A DNA stretch of 64,000 bases from Nageia nagi (taxonomy: Eukaryota; Pinophyta). Below are positions 1-12,949 of this stretch, piece after piece (position 1 is the stretch's first letter; every line of letters begins with the position of its first letter). The notes beneath the pieces were generated by a model that was not told where the DNA came from, did no database searches, and was given only the letters and a program-made list of their open reading frames with translations. The position numbers and the translations under genes were made by a program. The stretch is from contig JBITNC010000001.1 in the NCBI GenBank assembly GCA_050084985.1, positions 93,310,001-93,374,000 of the forward strand, given 5' to 3'.

Positions 1-320
1 CATTTCCTACCAGCACACCACCTTCTAGCATGCAACCTGCCACCACTCCCTCTCCCATTAATGAAGATTAATGCATATATGCCTACCCTTTTAAGTGGAA
101 GCTGCATTACTATTTTTAAGTTGTCTTGATGGTGAAATTTTTTGTTATTTGCCATGTGGTGGCCATTGGGTTTTCCTTAGTTGTTTCTTACATAATGGAA
201 GTTTGATCAGTTGTAACTTTTTTGATGTTGTGTTAGGTGTGTAGGGTGTGTTTATTTTTGACCACTCTCATTTGTATGATATTGTTTTTTTCTCTATTAA
301 TATAAAAGATTTATCATTAA

Positions 321-500
321 AAAAGTGTAAAATTTGAATAAATATGAATAGTAATTTGAATGTACTTTTTGACAATTTGAACCCTAAACAATATATTCAT
401 GAAGGAAAAAAGTATAAAATTTGAACAAATATGAAAGTAATTCAAATGTACTTTTTGACAATTTGGACCCTAAACAATGCATTTATGAAGGTAAAATTTT
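321..500. repeat. 86-bp tandem duplication
   Basis: Two adjacent copies share the phrase TTTTGACAATTTG followed by ACCCTAAACAAT. The repeated tgtactttttgac strings start at 361 and 447, giving a period of 86 bp. The copies differ at several positions, so the duplication is not recent. No function is apparent. Confidence 0.7.
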
Positions 501-2033
501 GAACCACTTATATAGTATTTGATGATTATTTACATCAAGCCTATGCAAAGCATTCATGAAGGAGTACTAAGCATGTAGACTTGTTACTAACAAGCACATA
601 GACTTACTATTTCTTTTTTAAAATTTGAACTTATGCATTTTGAAAATCAAATCTCTTTTGCATTTGAAAAATTTGAAATCTTGCATTTTGAACTTTGAAA
701 TTTTGAAAAAATCAATTTTGTTTTGCATCTTGAAGTACTTTTAAAAATATTTAAATTTTGAAAAAATATTGAAATTTTAACTTTGAAATTTTTTTGGAAT
801 TAATTTAGGTGTTACACCCCCTCAAATGATATTGTATTGACCAATATAGACAATACAAGATTGTTTGAAAAAGGTAAGGTTGTGTGTGTAGTGTAAAGAT
901 ATTTTTTTTAGATTCCTCAATTTAGTATTTTGGAGAAAACAAAGGGGTTTCAAGAAGTAAAGAATGATTTTGAAAAGTGAATTCAATCAAATATAACAAA
1001 TTTAGAATTAAATAGTCAAAAGAAGTGAAATAAGAGTAAAAAATTACCATTATTTACTCATTTTGACCATTTGGTATGTGTGAATTTTGGAAAATAAGAG
1101 AAACCTAGTTACCATGGCAATGAACAAGGTACCTAGAGCTCTTTCTAGTATTTAAAAACCATGCCCTATACTCTGAGTATGTGTTCCAACTCTTTGCTAT
1201 GAAATTTTTATCAAGTTTTGAATATTTTATTCATTTTTGGCCACAAATAGTGTAAATTTTGAATTTTCTCATTCTTCTTCAAAATGGTCTAATATGATAG
1301 AGTAATTTTTGTATTTTCTATTTATAACATGAGTAAAATAATCCTATGGTTGAATTTTCCCCAATTTGTAAGAATTTAGAAAACTTTGTTTTCAAAAAAC
1401 TAAAAAAGAGGGGTTTTATTTCGATTTTTGCTCAGTACGCTCAAATGGGAGGTTAAATAAAAAATGAATATATACCCACTAAATGTTTTTCCCCTAGTTG
1501 GGTTTTCACAATTATAGAATTTTGAAAAATAACCCAAAATGATAAAAAAAATCATTAATTTTCCAAAAATTGATAATAAGGGGTTTGAAAATCTAAATTT
1601 TGCTTATTATGATAAAACAAGGAGCTAAATTTGAAAATGAGCAGACATTGACCAAATTGTTTTCTCCAATTAGGCTTCCATAACTTTGGGATAGTAAAAA
1701 TGAGCAAAATTTAAAGATTTTAATCAAAATTAGGCTTTTAAGGTCAAGGCACAATGCCCACTACACTTAGTAACTAGGTGTAATATGCCCTATACTAGGC
1801 GCATTGTGTCTAGGGCACTAGGACCCAAGGAAAATGTTAACAATGAATCAGTATCCAAATGGCTAAAATTTAATATTTCAAATATAGGATTTGGATACTA
1901 TGGTGGGTCTCACATATGGCATGTTCACCCTAATTTTATTTAATTTTTTGGGAGTGTATGCTAGCTCGCTAATAAGTTTTTATATGGTACATATTTATTT
2001 AGAACAAGCTTGACCTGACATATACCTTAAAAT

Positions 2034-2036
<3 letters not shown>

Positions 2037-2070
<34 letters not shown>
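2037..2070. repeat. (AT)n microsatellite
   Basis: An uninterrupted run of about 17 AT units, followed by TTATTTATTATT. Simple sequence repeat with no evidence of function. Confidence 0.95.
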
Positions 2071-2074
<4 letters not shown>

Positions 2075-2569
2075 TTATTATTATTATGATGGTCATTTCC
2101 TATTATAATCTATCTTGGATCAAGGATGAACTATCCTGAACTATGGATAGTGGGATTTGATTGAACAATGGATATATATTCTTACTTCTTGATGGTAAGT
2201 ATTTCAAATTGTATGGGTCATTCATTGAAGAGCCATGAATGAGATATCGAGGAACCAATAAGGTGTTATGAATGGGAGGCTAGGGAGCACTTAGTGTGTT
2301 GCAAATGGAAGGTAAAGGATCTAGTCATGTGTGGAGTTGATTATTGCAACATGAAGTTGAGTATTGCTAGCCTAGGTACCCATCATGTATGCACCTATAT
2401 ACATGAGTTAAGAGAACCACTGGATGGCTATTTGTCATGTGTGAAGCTATAATCAAGAGTATGGAAACTATTTGAACCATTAGGCCAAGTAAAAAGCTAA
2501 AGAGTTGATAAATGAGCTAGGGATCTTGGTAAGGAATTGATGATAGGCCAAAAGGAACTCGATATCAGA

Positions 2570-2700
2570 CCACACCAATTGGTGCTTTATGACATGCCAA
2601 GATAATTGGTGCTTGAAAATATGCCAAAAATAATTGATGCTTGATGATACACCAAGAATAATAAATTCTTGATGACACACCAAGATAATTGGTGCTTAAT
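2570..2700. repeat. Degenerate tandem repeat of about 31-34 bp
   Basis: About four to five imperfect units carry the phrase ACCAAGATAATTGGTGCTT and variants. Several units contain a short palindrome of the CCAA...TTGG type. The repeat keeps a minus-strand frame open at 2683-2480, which I regard as a by-product of the repeat and not a gene. Confidence 0.6.
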
Positions 2701-5700
2701 CTTGAATGCCTCAACTCCAATGGAGAAGGAATATCCATTAGCTCTATATCATTATATTATCTCAATGTGTGTATTTTTCTTGGATTAGTAACATCATTCT
2801 CTTCATGAGAATTACCATGATTTGATGGGGATGGTATCAATGCCAATGCAAAGATTTATAGGGGCATGCTAGTAGCATTCTTGGGGTCAACCATGATGAA
2901 AAATGGGAAGGCATTGAAAGATATATTAGATAATTTGAAGGTGACTTTGATGATTCTAGGTTTGCCTAAGTACAAGGTGGTTTTGGAGCCAACTATCCTA
3001 GTACCAAAGCTAGAACTTGAATTGGCTTCTATGCTTGAGGTCCTTGTAAAATAGGATGGTGAATCATTTCCATCATATGGTTTTCTATTAAGTTATATAG
3101 ATATATAAATTATAGGAGGTTAAAATTTATAATTTATGTATTTTGTGTTATATAATTTTGATTTTTGTGGATGAGAAAGAAAACAAAAAAAAAATATATT
3201 TTTTAGGTTTTAATATTTGGATGGAGTTATTATCTTAGTTAGTTTAATAAAGTTAATTTACTTGTAAATAATATATACACAAATGAAAAATTTATATGAA
3301 TTATTAAATAAAATATTATTATTTTGTGGAGCGAATATGACATCTTGCAGCGCAAAGAAGGGAGGGGGGAAAGGGAGGAGGAGAGGCCATGAATATGATG
3401 AAAACCAATGGAGGAAAGAAGAGGCATGTCCTCTTCCATAGTATAGGGATACATAAAGCTTTTCTTTGTAATTATAAATTGAAATGCCTTTGATGAAGAA
3501 CACATTGCTCTTCTTGGATTTTTATCATTGATAAATAAATAAATATATGTTGATCATGTGGATTTTGGTGTGCTACATTCAAATATCTTAGAAAAGTATC
3601 AAGTGATTCATTTATTTTACATATAATACAATTTCATAGTAGGAACACATCAAATTGGATTCATAAAAAAGAGTTCTCCATAAATTACAAGATAACTCAT
3701 ATAAAATTGAAGGGTAAGAATAATAGTGCAAGAATATGCCTTAGAACACATTTAATTTCTAATTTTCCTTATTCCATTGTACTAAGTTGATGAGAAAATA
3801 TTGTGATTACTTTCAAACCTTGTAATAAAATTGGGGGAAAGGATCCTCTATAATGTGTGAATTCTAAAACCACACAATACATATTAGGATTTACTCTTCC
3901 ATCTGGTGAGGTTGAGAATGACCCATGATATGCATCAAAACTATGAATTGATCCTTTGGCCATTGCGAATCTTCATTCACATGGATACTCCTCTATCTGA
4001 TGAGTTAAAGTATTGTGAGTTTAAATTCATGTATGGAGAGAAAGAAAAAGAGTGTCATGATAAGAAGTGGAGGATTTAGAAACTATCTCTTATGCATATT
4101 AAAATATTTTAAGATAACCTCTCTTTGTTGCTAATTAAAATATTATCATTGTTTAATCTTGATTAGTATCTAAAAAAAAGTCTTATTTATTATTAAATAA
4201 TATGAATTTAAAAATCTAATCACCTTATAATTATTTCAATATTTTCAACTTATATTTTTCTCGCATTCATTAAAATAGACATCTCACAATTGTTTTAGTC
4301 TTTTCAATTTAAATATTATTTTTGACCTTTAGTAAAATGGATCTCTGCTATAGTTGAAAGCACAAATTAAGGTTTAAGTTATGTTTTATGAAAAACTAGA
4401 GTGTGATCTTCTATTTTTTTAATTTTTTTTATTATATATATATGAATAGATAAGTTTTTATTATCCTTTTAAACTCAAAGGTTTGTAGGATCTATCAAAA
4501 TTTGTTCATATAAGAAAAAATAAATATATCAATTAAGTATTAAAATTATTATTTACCTTATATTTATATTTTAAGTCCTTTTTCTAGAAAATATAACTCA
4601 ATTCAAAAGTGATTGCCCTCCTATTAAAAGTCATTTTTAGGAGGGGGTCTTAAAATTTTGCCTTTTAGAACCTAAGCACATAATGCCTGGGCCATAGGCA
4701 CCTGGGCGCATTACGCATAGGACCAGGCATATTGCACTTCGCTTGTAACTCATTTTGGGATCTAATTTGCTTTTTTTCATGCTTTTTAGCATCTAACTTG
4801 GTTCCAAAGTGTGATTTATTATTATTTAACCAAATGGAACGATGTGAAATAATATTTAATTTAGTTTTATGTAAATTTGACCAATTTTGCAAGAATTTGG
4901 CCAAAACATGTTAGTTTAACAGTTACACTTCAAAAAATGTTATAATTTGGCTTTGAATGCTCCATAGAATGCTATTTTCCTATTACTTAAGACTTTGAAT
5001 ATTACAACTATACTCATAATGTATAATTTTATGTAAGCTTATGAGCTCGTAATTTCTTGCAATATTATCATGTTTTTTTTTTGAAAAGTAATATTTCTAA
5101 GTGCACGAAAGAATGTCTATGTGCTTTTTTAATCATTCAAATAGTTGGATAGCTAGGTGTAATTCCATTTTCCAATAAAAATATGTAGTTTCTCTAATGC
5201 AAAAAATGATAACATGTTAGGTAGAAATGCATTATTATCAAATTACAAAATTGCAAAATTTTATCGTATTGCTTGAACTTGCAATGTAGTTTTTTAAGCA
5301 TTTGAGCATATGATTAACTTTTTTTAATGCATTGAAATTAACATGTTTTTAGTACCATGATGTTAGATGTATATTTACCTAGTATAAACTATGATAAATT
5401 ATTCTATAAATGAATCACAAATCATTTTATGAGTTAGGTTGTGTGGGGTAGATAAAGTGAATGCATAGTAAGAGATAAATCGATTGAAGAGAACACAATG
5501 GGCTAATCACATCACAACATCACACTCAAGAAGAATATAATGATAATATCAAGGCACACCAAAGATCACATTACAAATTTTAAAAGTTTGAATCAAATTT
5601 TATATATTTTTACAAAACATTTTGGATATAATAACCATTACTAACACACATTATTTTTTGAAACAACTTGATAAGACCCTATTCATGTGATATCAGTTTC

Positions 5701-5814
5701 ATGATCTAAGGATTGAGATCAAATGAGACATGCTAGTGATATGATGGATGTGAATTTATAATTTAAGCTTGAGCTACACCAATATGATATACAAGGTGCT
5801 GGCTAGCTCAGGTT

Positions 5815-6830
5815 ATGTTATAGCTTTATGCAAGAGGTGGGATTCTACCACAACACTTTTCATCTACTGAATGATAAGTACATGGTGACTCTTGAGGGTA
5901 TTTGTAGGATCATGTAGATGTTGATCAAGGGTTACCCAATTATCAAACTAATAGATGAGGTTGGAAGGGAGGCACCTACAATTCAGATAGTGGGTTAACA
6001 CTATCATCGATTGAGATAAGGATTAGGTGGATTTAGTCAAGAGCATGTATACAAGGATGGGCTCATTGATCATGTAACTTGCTTCATGATTATACTTATT
6101 ATAGGATTCATCATGCTAGATGCTTTCAAGTGTAGATTCATTTGGAGGATTTGCTAGGTTCTACATGAGATGAGGGAGGAAACCATAATATTTTCATGGG
6201 ATCTAATGTTTCTTATTCAACTATATCATGAGTTATGGAAGATGGCATAGAGTACATGTACAAGGATAAGTTATTCTCAATACTTGTAGGTGTGGGGATG
6301 GGAACATATTATAGTGGTACGACCCATAGGCCTACCTTTTAATATTCATGCTCAAGATGCACTAGTGTTTGAGGAAGTGAGCAATGATATTTTATACGTG
6401 ATGCATTGGGGAAACCATCATGATCTAAGGGGAGGTTGTATTCATGGAGGTAATGTAAAATATTACATAGAGATATTCAAATAGTTGAGATATGGTGAGA
6501 TGATATGGATATCATACAAGGGTTGTCCAAGATGGGATAATTATAGAATACAAATTGTATGCATTAGGTGAGAGAGATGGATCAAGAATTATCACAGTGA
6601 GGTTGAGTACTTCTATTTCCATAAGGTGACTTGATAGTTTGGATTAGTTTAGGATGTACTTCCTAATCCATATGTACATAACATGGTCAATGGAAGATAT
6701 AGAAAACCTTGACCTTGGTACCATGAGACATATGATGAGGTTGATAATGATGGCAAGGATGAGCTTATATTAGTTTAGGATACTATAGGTATCATGGAAA
6801 CCTATAACACATAATGGAGAGTTTGATATC
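5815..6830 (+). pseudogene. Plant mobile domain (PMD-like) relic, first copy
   Basis: Conceptual plus-strand translation, with several stops, resembles the plant mobile domain (aminotransferase-like) family. At 5830-5930 there is an NTFHL motif, then MVTLEGICRIM, then IKGYP, matching the family pattern of NTFHLP, an acidic MTVTL block and a leucine-rich block ending in GLPI-G. At about 6290-6484 a WEHIIVVRPIGLP segment matches the family's WEHI..RP block. The family is found both in host silencing factors and as passengers of plant transposons. This copy lies left of gag-protease relic A and opposite to it in strand, the same arrangement as the second PMD copy within element B. It is clearly broken. 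Family assignment is from pattern memory and is moderately sure. Confidence 0.5.
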
Positions 6831-8729
6831 CAAAGGAGATCGAGGAGGAGGATGAGAGCGAACCTTTTTAAAGATAGGTGAGATAGAGACACAATTCTCC
6901 CGAATGAGATGAGAGAACCCCCAACAACTTTACCAAGTCCAATGGGTGGAGGAGATGCACATAGGATCATGGATTTAGAGTGATAGTTTACTAAAATATA
7001 GAATTAAGATTAGTAAATTTAGCAATAAGTGATTGAGATACACTAGCAAGAATCAAAGCATAGTCACCAATGTGAGAAGGAGAGTTGAAAGAGGAAGGTT
7101 GAGCTATACCAATGAGAGAAGGATCTTTTCTAGAGGGAAGAGAAGTTGACTAAGACATTTACAAGCTTAAACTAGTGGAAAAAGGACCTACATAGATATT
7201 TAGTCTCAAGATAAGCAGGTGAGGATATAAAGATTGAGTTACTGAGGAGGATGATTCCCTTCTAGATTTTAGGTAAGCACACACACACAAAGAAGATCAT
7301 ATAGATCTCACAATGTATCTAGAAGTTTGCATGCAGTGACTTCTTCATATGCTACCTATCATCCATAGGACAAGGATACACATACAAAAGTGAGGGCTTT
7401 AAGTACCTTCCATTATATAGCTAGGCAACATGAGGGATCTTCATCATCTCTAGATAGATATGAAGATGAGAATATTTATGAGACTCATAGTTTTGAGATG
7501 GTATGACAATAGGTACTTAGATGCATTAGGCATATTATGACATGAGATAAATGTTTGTACTCTAATATTAGAGTTTTATGTATTATCTTTTGATGGCTTG
7601 TGCCACATTATATGTCTACATATGGTGGGTTTCTTATATGATATGTTTATGAATGTATGCTTATGCTTTATGTTTATTGAGATATTTTATGAAATACAGT
7701 AATTCACTTTGATGCATGTGTAGATAATTATGATATGTTTTGGAATATTTATGCATTATACACTTTAAATTTTGCTTTTAAATGTATTATTTTTATATTT
7801 TAACATGAATCAAAATATGATGGTATGATGTAGGATTTTTGGGACTACTTCCATTTTAACATTTTGAATGGGCCTTACTCCTCATATTTTGTGAAACAAT
7901 GAGAGGAAATGCTATTTAACAGTTTGACCCATGATGAGATATAATGAGACCATGGATAATTTGAAACTTGAAAAATAATAAGAGATATGATAATCAAATT
8001 AAATTGGTTTAGAATTAATATCCATATGAATGTGTAAGACATGGAATAGCCCTAATTGGACTAGGAAGGATATGTCATCTAATACTTCCAAGACCTTTAC
8101 AAATGTTTTATGAAAATAAAACAAAAGTGATGCAAACATAGTAAGTGATGATAAACATACCAAATTATATTAGATATGAGTGATTAGTGATTCTCGTATT
8201 CCCAAAAAAGGTAGGAAATAATAAAAATGAGAGAATACCTAAGTATCAACCCTTAAATATCAAGATCAAGCTTGATGAAATAAAATAAGTGATGGTTAAA
8301 AAGACACCTCTAAAGCTACTTAATATAGCTTGATAGGCATCCTTTCTAGAAAAGTGAATGACATGAAAAGCAAAAGTAACCAGGATAGATACTTTATGAT
8401 GGAATGTTGATAAATGATAAGGTGAACACAAGACAATTATGGAGTTACATGATGATTAAGAGGATATTTTTAAAATTTTTTTAATCTTTTTTAAGAATAA
8501 AAATTGTATGAGGAATAAAAAATAAGATAATATCAAGCATGGGATGAAGTCCCCCTAATCAAGAAAATAAAGAATCAAAAATAGAGATAAAGAGGAAATG
8601 ATAGAAACACCAATGTTGTTGACTTGTTCGAATAGAAAAGAAGTAGAACATTGATACATAGGTGAAGAGGGTGCTGCAAGTAGTAAGTCCTAATAAGGGA
8701 AGTAATGTTCCTCATAGGCTCCCTCATAC
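6831..8729. other. Probable 3' region of relic A, non-coding
   Basis: No domain is recognisable on either strand. Short stretches at 7550-7760 and 8130-8580 resemble, in wording and order, sequence at 14930-15130 and 16700-17050 of element B. This suggests the region is the tail of a related element. If so, no reverse transcriptase or integrase sequence is left between this tail and the protease/G-patch relic at 8730-10391. Confidence 0.4.
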
Positions 8730-10391
8730 TAAATCTCATGGATTTGAGCTATGCCTATTATAGTTCAAGGACATTTGTAACCAACTCTTCTCTTATCTTT
8801 GTCACCCTAGTAGGTAGTTGCATGAAATGTATCATGCCTTGCTTGTACCTACCCAAGCCATAGACCTTCCATTTACATTTGGAAAAGTAGTGAAAAATGA
8901 AAGAAGGGTGAGAAAGATAATTTGTATTATTGGAGAACACTTATTTTAGGGACATATTAAGAGTTTGATAGGTAAGTAAATCATGGCCTACATACAAAAA
9001 CAAGTTTGGTTATGGGATGGACCAAGAGGTACTAAAGTACCAATGGCCAAGGGATACTCAAGAGGTCACCTTGCATCATGCAAGGATAAGACATTAAAAA
9101 AAATGCCATTGATAGAATACTTCCTAATGCTCACTTTTTTAAATTTTACATCTACTCTTAAGATATGGTCATTATTATCCATGGATTCCTCTTTCCTTTA
9201 TTTTTTAATGATAATTTAATCTCATCATTTTTGTGGTTTTTTTATTAAGAATTTTATTTAAGTTATCCAATTGTTCCTACAAGATATTTCTTCTTGAAGC
9301 ATAGAGGAAGGCACAACAAGCTTATCTTGTTTAGGATTCTCATAGACAATAATTTGATATTATGTTCTTGTACATATATGATTTTTTTCATTTTTAGTTG
9401 GATCTTATTTCATAATTAATTCATGTTTTATTTCTTAAACCTCATAAGATAATTTGGATATTTTAGGTTCATCATTAATAATGGCACCATGAGATAATGG
9501 ATCTTGATTTAAGTGGATGATTTTAGGGAAGATGTGAGTGGAGGGAAGTATAGGGCCATGAGGAAACTAAGTAAGGTTACAATGGCTAAAGGGTTACTCA
9601 TCCATCTATATACAATGCACCAATCCATCCTCTAGATATTTAACACATCCATGCAATATTGAATGAAAATATTCCATTTGTCGAATCCATGGCTGATCCA
9701 ATAAGAAGTTGTACTACTTTTTCCCCATAATAACTTGGAAGCACAAATGATTTTTCTTAGAGACCATCATTATAGGTAACACAATGCTACCCAAAGTGTT
9801 CCACAAATGGTTATTTAAGGCCTAGAAGATGAGTGTAGGTTCCTTTATATGGGATAAGGGTAAATTAATATTTCTCAATACCATTGAAGTTACTACATTG
9901 ATGATTGATCCACCATCTACCAAAACCCTCTTGAAATATTTTTCATCCACTTTGGAAATGATGTGCAAATAAGGATCCTTATACTTTATTTTGATCACAT
10001 TTTAGATTTCATGTTGGTATAATGATACAAATGGCTCAAAATTGGCTTCCACATTCCCAATGAAGTTGATAAAAGCATTTGGATTTGAAGCATCGAACTC
10101 AATGGTATTTAAGATATGATCTAATACTTCTCTATTTTAATGTTAGTTTTTTATTAAGTCCCACAAAGAGAAGTTAATAGGTGTAAACCTCAACTATTTC
10201 TATAGATTAGTTTTTATTTTTTCTTGAATACCCCATTGTGTTGGAGGTGGAGGAATATGATTTGGAACATTAGGATCTTCCATCCTACCCTCTTGAGTTT
10301 GATCTTTTTTATTTCTTTTCCCTTTTTTTTATACTGATGTGCCCTTATTTCCACATTCACCATGCCCATAAATGAAGACTATTTTTCTTGT
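8730..10391 (-). pseudogene. Relic A: Tat-type gypsy protease and G-patch segment
   Basis: Minus-strand translation shows a retroviral-type aspartic protease. Around 9945-9880 the active-site block reads KRVLVDGGSIINVV, the Asp-Gly-Gly-Ser form common in plant Tat-lineage elements. About 60 residues on, a QPWI block matches the usual LGRPWIH. At 8880-8800 the phrase KVYGLGRYKQGM resembles the G-patch-like KGLGK..QGI motif that sits between protease and RT in Tat elements. Many stops and frame changes mark it as a relic. The same order is found in element B at 21900-20700. The segment ends at 10391, where B begins. Its upstream gag continues on the far side of B at 40021. Confidence 0.7.
10387..10391. 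other. Left target-site duplication of element B
   Basis: CTTGT immediately precedes the left LTR of B. CTTGC follows the right LTR at 40021-40025. Four of five bases agree, which suits an old insertion. Confidence 0.65.
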
Positions 10392-11379
10392 TGCACCTAC
10401 TATAGACAATCACCCAAGAGTGGCCAAACGAGACCCCACACTCTTTTGGGAATGTGTATGCTATAATATCTAAAATATTGCTTGAAATATGATGAGATAA
10501 TGTTAAGAAGAAAAAATAGAAATAGGGTTTAGATATTTTCCATTGTTATGCAATACCCAAGATGCCAAATAACCTACAAAATAAAGACAAAAGGAGGTTT
10601 CTAAGTTCTAGGTCATTAACACCCTAGAAGTAAGCAAAATATGACTAGTTTGCTTGTGAACCTCCAAGCCTTGAGTCAATAAGGTATTTGAAAGTAGCTT
10701 AATGACTATAATACAAGGTAACATAAAACCCATAATGATTAAAATAGAGATTAAAAAAAACTAAAATATTCTAGCCTAAGTCTATGAGATATTAGCCTAG
10801 AAACACGAAAATGTAAACATGCATAAGTAGGTTAGTATAATAACAAAAAAGGATATAGTGAAATGATCTTAAGTGACCTTTAGAACCTACAAAACCATTG
10901 AAACAATGTTAGTATCTATAGAAATATAAAACATAAGATTTTACCCAAGATTCCCTTTGCAAGATGAGGATAATGGTTGCCTTTTTACATTGGAAATGAT
11001 GGGTGGAGCTCCAAATGGAATGTAGCAAGATGCAAAATTTGAATAAATAATTAGAAGTAGGATTAACATGCATGAGATAGATAATATCCATTGTGTAATG
11101 ACTAATTAGATTATTGAAAATGATTTTGATTTGAATTTTATATGATAGCCAATGGGTTAGTTAGGATTTTAACCTAACTGATCAATTGGTCTACTAACTA
11201 ATAGGTCAATTAGGACTAGGGTTAACAAGGTGGTAACAAGAGGCTAAGTTACCAAAATCAAACATACAAATGTAATTGAACTAGGATGAAGGGTTGATAA
11301 GATCATATATACTATAATATGGAATAAATCATCATAAGTCACTTAAGCTAAGCAAACAAATGAGTTTTAGGTATCTACA
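10392..11379 (-). repeat. Element B left LTR (3' LTR)
   Basis: The 988-bp repeat starts TGCACC and ends GGTATCTACA on the plus strand. It aligns along its length with 26462-27164 joined to 39736-40020. Shared landmarks include GGCCAAACGAGACCCC, ATTGCTTGAAATATGATGAG and ATGATGGGTGGAGCTCC. Confidence 0.85.
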
Positions 11380-11400
11380 GATACCCCTTTTTATGCTAGT
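11380..11400 (-). other. Element B polypurine tract
   Basis: On the minus strand the bases just before the 3' LTR read AAAAAGGGGTATC, followed by the LTR start TGTAGATACC. This is the expected position and composition for the plus-strand priming site. Confidence 0.7.
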
Positions 11401-12949
11401 TTTTGTGAGATATGAAACAAGATTTTGTGAGATGAAAATGTGGTACAAAAATAGGTGCAGTGTATGCAATGTGATACTAATGGTATATATTTCATTATGG
11501 TAAAGATTCATATGGATATAACACCTTTTAGTGCTAGCACTATCATGCTGTAACTAGTTTGCACCTTGATAAAATGAACTATGCTACAAGCAACATAGTC
11601 ATATCGAGGAGTACCTATGGCTATAACACCTTATGATGCCAACACTTTCATGTCATAACCAATTAGTACTAGAGAAGATAACATGTGATGATGCTAAAAA
11701 GTAAGTGACCATAAAATAGAATAAAAAAGTATACTATATAACTAAGGAATAAAAGCAAATGATCTCTAGTTTACCCCAATAGTTGAAGGGTGAAATGATT
11801 CTGCTTTACCCTAGTAGTAAAATGTTGATATAGTAATGATTCTAATTTTCCCCAACAATTGAAGGGTGAAAGATTCTACTTTTTCCCACCAATTGAAGGG
11901 TGAAGATTCTACTTTTCCCCAATAATTGAAGGGTGAAATGATTAATGATTTTGCTTTGCACTTGTAATTGAAGGGTAAAAATGATAGCAACATAATCATG
12001 TTGAATGATCAAGCATAGGCTTGAATACCTACCAAGAATTAAATCATAGCATATAGGCATGTGAAACCTAAAAAAATACCATAAATGATCAATAACTATT
12101 CTTTGCCACAATAGTCAAAGGGTAAAAATAAGACCCACCATGCAGCTTATGAGGAGGAGGTAGTGATTGCTCATACAAGCAGGTAAGGGGTTAAAATGTT
12201 GACCATTTTTTATTCTAAAAGAGTATCTAAGTAGATCATAATATATTTAACTGATAAAATGAATTCTATTTACAATTTTAATGGTTAAAATATATTAAAA
12301 GTGACAAAAATTGTAGGTCAAACCCAAAACCTAGGGCATTAATATTTTTTTTCAAAATAGTGTACTAAATTAAGCAAACTTGTAGTTAAAATGATCATAG
12401 GAGTGTATATAATATTTGTACCAATTTATTTTTTGGATTAAAGGGTTATTTTAGTAGATTTTTTAAGTTTTCCTTTGGAAGGGATGCAAGTTGGGTTGAC
12501 TTAGCCTCAACCCTACTAGCTAGTGGGGAGCATATCGATCCTAATTTAAGGGTCGGTTGGCACCCTAATAGTTAAGACATGGCTAAATAAACCTAGGACC
12601 TAGGATTGATCAACCAATTAGTCAATAACCCAAGTAGTCTACCAAATGGTTTGTAGAGAATCAACTAGTTTACCCTATCCAACTTGCTACATATTAGTTA
12701 GAAACCTTGGGTCAACATAGGTAAAAGTTGAGAATAAAGGGAAAAAATATCATAAATACATGATAAGAGACCTTAGAGATGACACCCTTAAGTTAAAACA
12801 AGGTAGGATGACATAGGATATACCACATAATAATGACTAACTAAAAATCAAGAGGAATAACTTAGCAAAATAAAGACTTATTAATCAACGTTGACATAAT
12901 GATTAATAAGAAAATGAATTGAATGGGTGTTAGGTGAAAACTTGGTATA
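11401..12949. other. Element B tail between PMD relic and 3' LTR
   Basis: No coding sequence is recognisable. Around 11515-11670 there is an imperfect duplication of the phrase ATAACACCTT with TAGTGCTAGCAC or TGATGCCAACAC. A separate tandem repeat follows at 11770-11995. Confidence 0.6.
11770..11995. repeat. Imperfect tandem repeat with ATTGAAGGGTGAA core
   Basis: The core GAAGGGTGA, or a close variant, starts at 11785, 11861, 11895, 11928 and 11970, so spacing is 33-76 bp. Units also share GATTCTACTTTTCCCC. The repeat keeps minus-strand frames open at 12111-11842, which I do not regard as a gene. It lies 0.4-0.6 kb from the B 3' LTR. Confidence 0.7.

Larger units (their letters stand above)
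1..5800. other. AT-rich intergenic DNA without recognisable genes
   Basis: Stop codons are dense in all frames and I recognise no domain. The stretch holds short tandem repeats and one AT microsatellite, listed separately, plus many A/T homopolymer runs. A small open frame at 2866-3054 (+) would encode 62 residues, but it resembles nothing I know and lies in otherwise closed sequence. Part of this stretch may be the decayed 3' end of relic A to its right, but I could not find an LTR boundary. CpG dinucleotides are rare, as expected for old methylated repeats. Confidence 0.6.

Noticed and set aside
2866-3054. 62-codon plus-strand frame as a small gene
   Set aside because: No family resemblance, no supporting context and of a length expected by chance in 64 kb.
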